Below, piece by piece: positions 1 through 12,000 of a stretch of DNA of 64,000 nucleotides (positions are counted from its first letter, which is position 1; each line of letters opens with the position of its first letter). The stretch is from Nocardia mangyaensis (GTDB lineage: Bacteria; Actinomycetota; Actinomycetes; Mycobacteriales; Mycobacteriaceae): positions 868,001 to 932,000 of the forward strand of contig NZ_CP018082.1 of the NCBI RefSeq assembly GCF_001886715.1. The letters run 5' to 3'. The notes under the pieces were generated by a model, which did no database searches, was not told where the DNA came from, and was given only the letters and a program-made list of their open reading frames with translations. The position numbers were made by a program, and so were the translations under genes.

Positions 1-1
1 T

Positions 2-3000
2 CGCATGCTCAGCAAACATCCGTGGATCGACCTGAGGATCGTCGAGATCGGCACGCTCCCGCTGCCCGGCTCGACCGTGCGCGGCGATCTGCTGAACGCC
101 CAATCCAAGTGGGCCAAGACGTCGAGCGGGCGCTACTACGCGGAACGGATCAGGTTCAATGTGGACCACGCCCGCAATCCGGATCCCTTCGCCAACAAGA
201 CGAAGCTGCTGACCGGGGCCTCCTACTTCGTGCGCGGCACCGGAGACCGACCGGTCTACGGGATGATCCTGCACGAACTCGGCCACGCACTCGACTATTC
301 GGGTGGAATGCGTGCCCGAGACAAGATGATGGAGATTCTGGCCGACTATTTCGTGGAGAAGTACCCGCACCTGGACCGGGAGCTCGACAAGTTCGAGCAG
401 TGGCTGCGACAGCTGTACGGCTACAGTTTCGAACCGGTCATGGTGGGTGGCACACTCGTCCCCGGTCTGAGCCATGCCGAAGCGTTGGCCAATGCGATCG
501 CTGATGTCGAACTGAACGGCCGCAACGCCAGTGAACCGGCGCGCCTGCTCGCCGGTTTGCTGCAACACGAGGCGCGCAACTACCCCGATACCCGTCCGCA
601 CCGCGCCCCCGGCGCGGGACCTCGTCGCCAGCCGGACTCCATCCAGCCCACCGCGGAGCCGGTTACCCAGCAGGGGGATTCGGTTCGTCCGGTTGATGAC
701 GGCGACGTCGGACAGGTGGACAATGCGCAGATTCCGACCGCGGACGGTCCACCCGAACCGGTGGACGAATGGTCCAACCGGTCGTCCGCGGAGATCGCGG
801 ATGTCCTCGAGCAGCGCTACCCGAAGCTCAGCGTGGAGGGGTTCGACGACATCACCCCGCACGTGGCAAGGGAACTGGCGCGGGGCTTCACCGAGACCAC
901 CGCTCGCCATCCAGAGATCGATGTGCGCAGGCTGGTGATCGGCGAGATCATCGACCAGAACGGTCAGCGGTTGAACGATGCGTACGCGATGACTCGCGCT
1001 GCCCGCGATCCGGACACCGGCATGATCATCACCGACTCGGTGACCATCAACCGTCGATTCGCCACCGACGACGCGCTGTTCCGGCACAACGTGGCAGAAC
1101 GAGTGGCGGCCGGGCAGTTCCACCCGCTGGTCGGCGACAGGCCCGCCTACGGCACGATCGTGCACGAGCTCGGCCACGCCCTGGACAACGCGGGTCAGCG
1201 CACAGTCCGGCGGACCATCGAGGGCGAGATCGCCGACTACTACCGGGCCCACCATCCAGATGCCCCGATCACCGGATACCAGCAGTGGTTGCGCGAACAA
1301 CTGACCGGCTACAGCCTCGACGAGGACGGGCTGCTGAATGTTCCCGAGGCACTGGCCGATGCGCTGACGGCGGTCATCGCCGATGGCCCCGCCGCCAATG
1401 ATCTGGCCCGATTCATCCACGACAAGCTCACCGCCGCGGCGCGGGCGGCGACCCCCGGGGCGGGCGAACCGCCGGTGGGCGCTCCCGACCTGCTCGGCGA
1501 GCGCACCGACCCGGACCAGCCCGCTCACCGCCCCGATGCCGCGCCTGCCGAGCGCCCCGAGGCCATCGCACCCGCACACCGTCCCGACGTCCTGGTATCC
1601 ACCGATCGCGCTGCCCGGTGGCGCGAGGCGACCGATCGTTTGCGAGCGGCCCTGCAGCGTGAGGTGCAGTTCATCAAGGATCGCCTCGGCGGCACCGAAC
1701 GGGTGTCGATACCCAAGCATCCGTCCGGGTCCAGCCTTGACGCTGAGGGTCAGTGGCGAGCCATGGACGGGGTGAACCGGATCCGGGAGACCACCAGTGG
1801 CGAGGAGCCACCGTGGGTCTTCGTGGCCGAGGACGGCACCGACGGACTGAACTTCGCCCGGATCGGCACCGAGGTGGAGAAGCTGTGGACCGGCCGCGCC
1901 CGGATCGCGGAATTCGTGCGCTCGTCGCTGTTCGGCCTTGTCGCGGGCAGCCCCGACTTCGTGCCGCCGCGTCGACCCGACGGCGAGATCGATGACTACT
2001 GGAACACCCAGGCCGATCCGGAGCTGCTCGCGCAGGTCGACATCCCGGCGGAGCTGGCCGACCACTGGGCCAGACAGCACGCCGAGCAGGAGCGGATGGC
2101 CGAGGCTGCCGTCGACCGCTACCGCCAGCGGTTGCTCGGCTTGGTCACCGAGGATTCCGGCACTGCCCTCGCGGCACTGGATCACAAACTGGCGCTGGAG
2201 AATCCGCAGCTGCTCGAGTCGGTGCGCGCCGAACTGCTGCGGGAGCTACAGGCCGACGCCGCGCTGACCTCCGACGACTCGGGGCCACGGCCTGAAATCC
2301 GCTACGAGCCGGTGTCCTGGGTTCGCGACGAACTGGCCGAGTCCGCCGGGCGGTTGCGCGCGGCAGAGGCCGAACGCGCGGCTGCCGCCGACCGGGTGAC
2401 CGACCTCGCGAGGCAGCTGGATCGCCCGCTCCCGGACGCTCGGCCGGAGACCGCTCGCGCGGCGCTCAACGAACTGCGGCATCGCGCCCTGCGCCGCGAC
2501 GGCGAGCTGGTGGCGGCGGCAGAGGTGGTCGCGCGGTATCACGAGCAGAACCGGGCCGCGCCGTTCGAATCGGATCGCTCCGTCATCGACGGCGCCGATC
2601 CCGGCACGCGTCTGCTGCGCGAGGCCGGGGAGAACGCGCTGCTCGGGATGGACCCGGCCATGGGTACCGGACTCAAGCCCGGCCACACCCGCGGCCCGCT
2701 CGAGCCGCTGTGGCAGGGCGCGGGCGCCGAGCGGGCCCGGCTGCGGGCCGAGATGGCCCAGTGGGCCGACCTGTTCGATGTTCCCGTCAGCGAACTCACG
2801 CCGCGACGCCTCGCCGAGTTGCGCGCCGAGAACGCCGAAACCCGCACGGTCCTGCCGGAATTCGATGCTCGGGTGACTCGCCTGGAACAGGCGGACCGGG
2901 CGGTGACCGAACTCGCCGATGCCATGTCGGCGCGGGCCACCGGCGAGGTCATCATCTCCGGGCACGGCCGGTGGCAGTCCACCGATTTCCCGCAGGTCGC

Positions 3001-6000
3001 GCTGTTCGGGACGGACACGCCGCAGCGCATGGTGGTATTCGACCCCGCGGGCGCCCACCACGACACCCTGGCCGCGCTGGTGCGCCGCTGGCCAGGAATC
3101 GCCGATGACGTCGCCGCGGGAACGCTGACGATCGAGTACCGCACCGTCCGGGTGGACGAGCAGGGTGCGGTGTTCGTCGCCGACGCGGGCGCTCCGCAGC
3201 TACGTCAGCGGATCGACGGCAGCTGGCGGATCATCGGCCAGGACGAATCACCCACCGCTGAAACGACTCTCACCCGTCCCGACCGTGCCGCGCTCGACCT
3301 GCCCGCCGATCCGGTCGCCGCCCGCGCGGAACTGGAGCGACGGCTCCGGATTCTGAGCACGCATCCCATGGCCGACCCGCCGCGGATGATCGAGGACCTG
3401 CGCTACCGCAATGCCGTGCGGGCGGCCGCCGTGGAGGCGTACGCCGATCAGGCCCACCTGCATGCCCAGCAATTGGCCGAGGCGTGGACGGCCGGGCATC
3501 CGGTGGTGCCGAATCAGGCGCCGACCGTCCCCGCGGAGGTGCCAGTCCACGATCTGGCTGCCTCGCGGAACTTCTTGCAGGAGGTGACATCCGGAGTCGA
3601 CCTCGCCAGAGACCCGGCCTCGTACGGCCCGCGGGAGACCTCGGTGCGGCAGGCGCCGTCGCCGTCGGTGGACTGGGCGCGGCTGCCCGGCGCGGACATC
3701 GAGGCGCTCGGGTCCAGTGACCGCGCGGTGATCCGGGCCGAGCTGGAACAGCAGATCGATGCGCTGCGCGCCGAATTGACGGGGCTCACCGATGGTTCCG
3801 CCCGGATCGACCCCGTGCGTCGGCTCCGGGCACAGGCTTTCGAGCACCGCGGCCCGGTGCCGGAAGGTGTGCTCGCTCCGCTGCGGGAGCTGGTGGTGGG
3901 CCGGGAGGCGGAGCTGGCCGCTCGGCGTGATGAGGGGGCGCCGGATTCGATGGTGCTCGAGCCGGATCTGGCGCGGTTGACCACCGAGGCGCGCCTGCGC
4001 GGTCGCTGGCTGTCGATCCTGGACGGACCGCCACTCGCGGCGGGGCCCGGCACCGTCAAGGACGCGCTCGTCGAGATACGCGATGCCATCACCCACCGGC
4101 AGCGAGAGCTGGCGGACTACCGGGCTCGCCGGGAGTTACGGAGCGCCGCTGAGGAATTGGAGCGGTCACTGGAGACGATCCAGGGCGAGATCACCGAGCT
4201 GCAGACATGGTCGCGGGCGATGGAGCTGCGGGCGCAGCAACCGGAAGCCAGTCATATTCAGCCCACCGAGGCCGAGCTGGTGGGGCGCGCCACACTCGAA
4301 GTGCAGGCCGAGATCACCCGGCGCGCGGCGATGCTCGACGCGCTCGACGCCGCCGGGGCGAAGGTCTTCGACCCCGGTGCCGTGGCGGCCGCCGACCGGC
4401 AGGCGATCAGCGCGTTGCGCGCGGATCTCGCGACCGTCGAGGCCGGTGGCCAGATCCGTGATGGCAACGGTCGGGTGCGCAGCGCCGAGGCCCTGCGCGC
4501 CGAGATCACGCAGCGTCGGGCGCGGGTGGAGGCGCTCGATGGCGGGGGTCGTCGACCGGTGCCGGAGCCAGTGGTCGCGGCGCTGCGCGACCAGCTCGCC
4601 ACCGAGACCGCTGAGCTGGCGACCCGGCGGGGCGAGCCCGTGCCCGCGCTGCCCGAGCCAGCGCCCGACCTCGACCAGCGGTCACAGGATCTGCGGCAGC
4701 GACAGCGCTGGCTCGACATCATCGATGGGACCTCGACCGAGCCGGGGTCCGAGGCGGGGCGGGCGGCGCTGGCCGAGATTCGCGAAGCCATCGCCCGGCG
4801 CCAGCAGGAACTGGTGGACTACGAGTCGTATCGCGAAAAGCGCAGTGCTGCTGCGGAATTCACCCGCCCGCTGCCGGTGATCCGCGAGGAGATCGCCGAG
4901 TTGGGACCCTGGCTGCGGGCGCTGGAGCTGCGGGCGCCCCAGCCGACACCGGGCCAGCTACGTACGGCGCTGCGGGAACTGTCCGCCGAGGTGGAACAGG
5001 CGACCTCTGATCTGCAGCGGGTGCTCGCCGGCGAGCCGGTGCTCGACGAGACCGGACGACCACGGACCGTGCGCGAGCTGGAGCTGGAGCTGGAGCGGCG
5101 GCAGACGATTCAGCGCCTCCTGATCACCGGGGACACACCGCCGCAACGGCTGCTCGACCACCTCCGGCTGGAGATCTCCGCACTGGGCACCGAGGCAGCG
5201 CTGCGCTCCGGCAACGGCGACCTCTCGCATTCCCTGCTCCGCGGCCGCAAGCGGAACCTGGAAGCACTCCTCGACCAGCTACAGGGCCAGCACGTGCTCA
5301 CCCCCGACGAGGGTATGGCCGCCTACCAGCACCTGCTGGCCGAAACCGCCGACGCCATCACGGCCACCCACAACGAGTTGCGCGCCGAGATCCTGCGCTA
5401 CACCGCCGAACTCGACGCCCTGTCCGAACTCCTCGGCATCCCCACCCCGCCCATTGCCATCCCCGACCAAACCCCGCCCGCCCTACCACCCCCCACCGGC
5501 GACGACACCCCACCCCGGCCCGTCGACCACCCGGACGGCCCTCCTGCCGCACCGACAGGCCCTGACCACGCGCCGACTGTCGACCTCGACACAGCGGACC
5601 GCACACCAACGATCGCGTTGGATGGCGTGGATCAGGTGCCGACGGTGGCGTTGGATCACCCCGATCGCACGCCGATCGTCGAGATCGACGGATCGGATCG
5701 TTTACCGACCGTGCCGTTCGATCCACCTGAGCGTCGAGTGGCCGATTCCGGCGCAGACGCCGTGCCGCCGGGGCGGGGCGGGGACCCGGCGGTGCGGTTC
5801 CTGCGGGAGCACGCGGGGAGCGCGTATGAGCCCGCTGATGGGCATGCTTTCGCCCGTGAGGTGTGGGGTGACACGCTCGAGCGGCTGAGTCCCCAGCAGC
5901 GAGAGGCATTGGGGGTCTACATCATCGAGCATCTGCGCCAGGTGCCCGATGGGATCGCGGCGGCCCTGCGCGGTGAGGTGCCGCGCACCGCCGAGATGGC

Positions 6001-9000
6001 CGAGATGATCGCCATCATCGATTCGGCGTTGCCGCTGCGGCCGCTGCCGGAAGCGGTGATGATCACCACGAGCGCGGGCAGCAATCCCTTCGATGTCGCG
6101 CCGGGGCAGCTCGTCGGCACGGTGCAGACCCGGTCCGAGTTCCTGTACGGCCAGCTCGGGCCGGTGCCCAGCGCCATGAACGTCCACTTCCAGACCGAAG
6201 TGGTGGTTCCGGCTGGAACTCCCGCCCTGTCCCTCGCCGGCCTGTCGCCGACTGCGGGCCTGCGCCCCGAGGTGCTGCTCGCGCGGGGTCTGGCCTTGCG
6301 GATCGACTCGGTCCGCGATCTGGGCAATGACGGCGGCGGTCCCGACGCCAGGTACTGGGAGATCAAGGCGACGGTGGTCCCCGCCGAGCCCGGGAACGCC
6401 GAGCAGTCCACCCAGTCCGCGGGCCTGGCCCCGGACGGTGCCGAGCAGCGTGGCCCGCAGCGCCTGGATGCCGAGTCCGGACCGGCCGAGCGCCGGGACG
6501 TCGCCGATGAACCGGCGCCCGACGAGCCGACGCTGCCGTCGTTGCGTGCGCCCGAGCCAGCGTCCGATCCCAGGGACTGGTCGCTGCGCGATGTCGCAGA
6601 CATCGCTGCCGAGGTCAGCCGCAGGCACGGGATCGATGTGCAGGGCTTCGACGACGACGGATTCGTCAACCGGGACGCGAGTCGCGACGTGCTACGAGCG
6701 GTCGACGAGCGAATGGGACAGTCGCCGACACCGGGCGTGAACCGGGTACGGGTGGACGATCTCGGCAACTACGACTTCCTCGCGCAGCGGCGACTCACCG
6801 ATCACGGCGTCGAGATCGTGGTCAATTCGCGCTTTCTCAACGTCCTCGAACTCGGTGGCGACCCCGCCGCGGCGACCCGGGCCGCGGGGCCGTACGCGGG
6901 GCTCGATGCCGTGGACCGCCCGCACTACGCCGCGGTGCGCTCCGAGTTCGACAGCCCCGACCACGCCGGTGCCAGGAACAACGCCTTCCCGGCTCTGCGT
7001 GATCACTACGCCGAGGCCCACGCCGGCATCGACGCATCCGGGTTCAGGTCGTGGATCCGGGAGCTCGGCCCGGCCGCCTTCTTCCCGGACGGGCGACTGG
7101 ATCCGGCCGCGGCCTACCAGGCGGCACTGGCACAGCAGTCCTCGGCGGCCACCTCCGAACCCGCGCGGGTACTGCTCGACCAGCTGGCCACCGACCAGCA
7201 CGCGGAGGCGGCGCACCGGCACGAACACGGTCTCGGACCGGAGCCCGATGCGGCGCTTCCCGGGCGGGAACCGGCCCAGACCTGGCACCCAGGTGAGTGG
7301 TCCGGGCGCGAGCCCGCCGAGATCGCGGAGATCCTGCGCGAACGGCACGGGGTCCACCTGGTCGGTTACGAGCGAGCCGGCATCGATCCCGCAGCGCTCC
7401 AGCAGGTGGCGCGCGCGGTGGACGACATGATGACCCGTTACCCCGACGCCGATCTGCAGGTCGTCGACATCGTCGAGGAGAATCTGGGCAAGGACACCCT
7501 GGCGTGGTTCCACGACACGGTCCATCCGGTCACCGGCGCGGTGGTGCCCGCGATCTTCCTGCCCCTGGCGACCGTGGGGAATTCCGCGGCCGTGAACACC
7601 ACTGTCGCCAACAGCCAGAATTCCGGCCGTTTCAGTCTGGTGGCCGAGCATGGCATCTACTCCACCGTGGTGCACGAATTCGGCCACGTACTCGACCACA
7701 CGGGCGACCTCCAGGCGCGGGAATCGGCCGCGACGGCACTGCGCGAGCACTACTTCACCAACAACCCGGATGCCGGGGAAGCCCAGTACGAGGCATGGCT
7801 CCGGCAACTGAGCGGATACAGCTTCGACGAGCGCGGCAACTTCGCGCCGATCGAGGCGATCGCCGAGGCATTCACGGATGTCGAACTCAACGGCGCCAGC
7901 GCCACTGAACCCGCCAGGGTGCTGCACGCCCTGCTGATCGATGCGTTGAGGTCCACCGAGGACGGGACAACCTCATCGAACTCGCGCGGACCCGACGCGC
8001 CGGAACCGATGACCGGCGCGACCTCACCCGAGCCGGAACCGACGCTGCGTCCGGCGGGCGAGGGCGATGTCGCGCCGGAGCCGGCCCGGAACCCCCCGGT
8101 CCCCGGGGGCGACCCACCCGAGAACCCGGTCATCGATCCGGCTGGTGAGGTGTCGCGATACCTCGACGAGCTCGCCCAGCAGGCCACCGATGCCCCCGCG
8201 CCGGACCTCACCCCGCAGGCCCGCGAGCACCTCCGTGAGCTCGCCACCGCCCTCGGGCTGGACGCGCGGCTCACCGGCCTGCCCGATCCGTCCGCGGCGC
8301 TGGCCGACTTCGTCCGGATGGCGCAGGCCCGTGGCTTTCTCGACCCTGACCTGTCTCCGCGCCCGATGCGCTACCCCGAGGACTTCGCCGCGCTCGACGT
8401 CACCGAAATGTATGGCGCCGAAGACTTCTGGTGGTTCGAGGCGGATCCGGAGCAACGCGCGGCGATCCAAGCGGAACTGCGGTTGGCCGGAATCGACAAC
8501 GACCCGCCGGACGTTCCGGCGTTGCGATCGGGCACCCCCGAACCCGCCGTCGACTCCCCGTTTCCCACCGACCCCACCCCGCGCGCCGCGCAGGAGGTGC
8601 GCGATCAACTGGCGGATCGCTACGGTGTCACCGATCGGATCGGCCCCGACACACTGCCCGAAACCATCTCCGACCTGCGCTACCGCACGCTCCTGCGGGC
8701 TGGCATGGTCGAGGCGCTCGCCGATGCCGCGCACCGCTACGACCAGGCCACCGACGCCGATCAGCGGCGTCAGATCGCCGAAACCCGGGACGGCTGGGCG
8801 CACCGCCTCGGTATCGAGCCGGTCACCGCGCAGCCCAGCCGGGCGGCCGAAACCATTGCCACGCTGCGGGATCAGGTCCGGCAGCAGGCACACGATGTGG
8901 CCACGCTCGCTGACACCGCACAGCTTGGTGACAGCACGGGCCGCTATGAACTCGCCGTCGACGGCACACGGGTCCCGGTGCGGCTGGTGCCCGGCACGGA

Positions 9001-12000
9001 CGGTTCCTGGCAGGTCCAGGCCATCGACCGCGCACCTGCGCCGACACTGGAACCGGCCCCGCCCGCCGCCTCGCCGGATCTGCCGAAATCTGGGTTGCGG
9101 CGGAGCTGGGACTGGCTGAAGGACGCCCTGCTGCTGCATCGGGAGGATCCGAAGTACCCGTCCGGTTCGGGCCAGGACACCGAGGGCCAGACCGCGCTGG
9201 TCAATACCTACGCGTCCCTCGCGGGCCACGACGGTCTCGCCGAACTGGGCGCCATCAATCCGGCTCGCGTGCTCAAAGAGGTCGTCACCCTGTGGCGCAA
9301 GCGCAGCCAGATCGCCGACTTCCTGCGTGGCCGCACCCGCATCGAGGGCCCGGTGCCGATCCGCACCCGCGACGGTGAGGAACACCAATACTGGCGCGAC
9401 GACGCCGATCCGGAGCTGCTTCGCGAGATCACCGACGAGCTGGCGGCCATGGGCCTGCGCGAACGCTTCGACCAGCTCGACCAGGAGTACCGGCAAGCGA
9501 ATCCGTCGCCGGTGGCGCAGCGCCCGCAGGGGCCGAGGCCCGGCACCGAAACCGAGGTCACCGCCCCCGTGGACGGCGCCCGACGGCACATCCCGGCGCC
9601 CGAGCGGCAAGCCGAACTCGCCGAATGGGGCGGCGAACTCGCCGAAGCGCTGCGCCAACGCAACGAGCTCGGCGCCGAGCTCTACGACCTCGCGGACCGG
9701 CTCGGCATCGACCTCGACGACCTCGCTCCCGACAGCCTCGCCGCCGCCGTAGCCGAGCTGCGGGTCCAGAAACTGCGCAACGAGGCGGCCATCCGGGCCT
9801 TCGAACAGGCCCTGCTGCGCTTCCGCGACGAGGACGCGCACATCCCCTACAGCGATTCCCTCGACGCGCTGGACACCGATCCGATGACTCAGTTCCTGCG
9901 TGAGGTGATCGTCAGCCAGGGCGGCCGCACCACACTGCTCGACTGGGTAGGGGTGAACAACGGCGGTGAAGCGGGCAGCATCTGGGACGACCTGTCACCG
10001 CCCGACCAGCCCGGCCGTGACCAGGGCACACCCGCGTACTTCGAGAACGCCCTGCGCCGCAATCAGCTGCGCGCTGAACTCGATTCCTGGGCGAGCTTTT
10101 TCGGCGTCGACCGGTCGGAGCTGCGCGGTGCAGGGGATGTGCGTCTGCCCGGCGAGACCCCGGCGCGCATCCAGGAACGCAACAGCGCCGCCGACGAGTT
10201 CGGCGAACTGGCTCGCCGCTACCTCGCCGCCGACCAGGACTTCGGCGCTGCCGCCGCCGCGATGGCCCGTGTCGGTGCCGAGGACGTGATCACCGCCCTC
10301 GGCGGCACGCTGCTGGCACCCGGAATCGGGTTGACCGGCAGCGACCCGCTGCGCCTCGTGGTGGTGGACAACGGGTTGAACCACCATCGCGTGCTTGCCG
10401 AGGTGCTCGCCGAACCGGCCAACGCGGATCTGGCCCAGGTGTTGACCAGGAGCGAGGCGGAGCTGGACTATCTGGTCACCTGGGCGGATGCCGATGGCGT
10501 CATCCACTACCGCAGCGTGGACGCCCCGCAGGTGCGACACATCGCGGCGACGATCGACGGCCGGGAGGCCCGGATCACGATGGTCCGGGAGCCGGGCGGT
10601 GAGTGGCAGGTGGTGGCCGATCCGGCCGAGTCGTCGGCGCCGCGCGAGCCGAGCCCGGCAGACCTGTCCCCGGACGAACTCCGCTCGGCCATCGGTGAAC
10701 TCGCGGGTCGGCTCGACCTGCGCGCCGAGGATCTGGCGCCCGACCGGATCACCGAGGTCCTCGCCGACCTGGCGACCCGCAACGGGATGCGCGCCCTGCG
10801 CATCGAGACCCTGGCCGACTACGCCCGCACCCTGCTGGAAATCGACTTCTTCCACCTCGTCAACGAGCTCGGGATCGACCGCGCCGACCTGCGCGGCCGC
10901 CCCGAGGAGACGATCGCCGAACTGATCGAGAGCACACCGAGCCGGGCGAAGGAACTCCAGCACCTGGCCGACTATCTGCGCGAACACCCCGACATGCTGG
11001 ATCGTGACCCGCGCAACGCAGGCTACGAACTGGTGCTGCATCTCCGTGACACGCCCGCACACCTGGACGCGGTACTCGGCGACCTGCGAGCGTTCGAATC
11101 GGTGGCCGCCACCCATACCGATCCGCCACCGGACCCGTCGGCGCGCCCCGAACCGGACCGGGACTGGGCCCGCATGCTCGGCAAGGACACCACCGACGCG
11201 GATCCGGCCGAGATCGCCCAGATCTACGAGGACTTCCGCGACGGCAAGATCGACAACACCGAGGCACTGTCCCCCGCGGACCTCGCCCAGGTGCACCAGC
11301 AGTTGCGCGCCGAAGTCCGCGAGACCGCCGCCATCCTCCGCACCCTCACCCAGCTGGCCGACACTTTCCACCGATCCGGCGAACCACCCCTCACCGCCGC
11401 CGACGTCACACCGCCCGCCGGTCCGGACGGTCCTGACGGCCTGGACGGTCCTGACGGCCTGGACGGCCCGGACGGCCTGGACGGCCCGGACGGCCTGGAC
11501 GGCCCGGACGGTCCTGACGGCCCGGACGGTCCCGACGGCCCGGACACCCCCGAATACGGCGGCACCTGGTGGGACGGCCGAACCCGCCGCTCCCACATTC
11601 CCCACATTCCCCAAGACCTCGAGGACTTGGAGGAAGAACCGGAAACCCCACCCGACATCCCCACTCCGTCTCCAGACAACGACCCCGAACCCCCCTCAAC
11701 GCCCCCAACGCCCCCGCAGCCCCCCGCGCCCCCGCAGCCCCCGACCCCACCAGAGCCCCCGACCCCACCAGGCCCACCCGTGGTGCCGGAACCACCCGGC
11801 ACACCCGAGCCTCCTGCCCTCCCCGAGTTGCCAGAGGCTCCCGGCCCCCCGGAGTCACCCGAACTGCCCGAACTGCCCGAAGTGCCCGAAGTGCCTGAGG
11901 TGCCTGAGGTGCCTGAGGTGCCTGAGGTGCCTGAGGTGCCTGAGGTGCCTGAGGTTCCGGAACTGCCTGAGGTGCCGGAGTTCCCTGAGGTTCCGGAACT

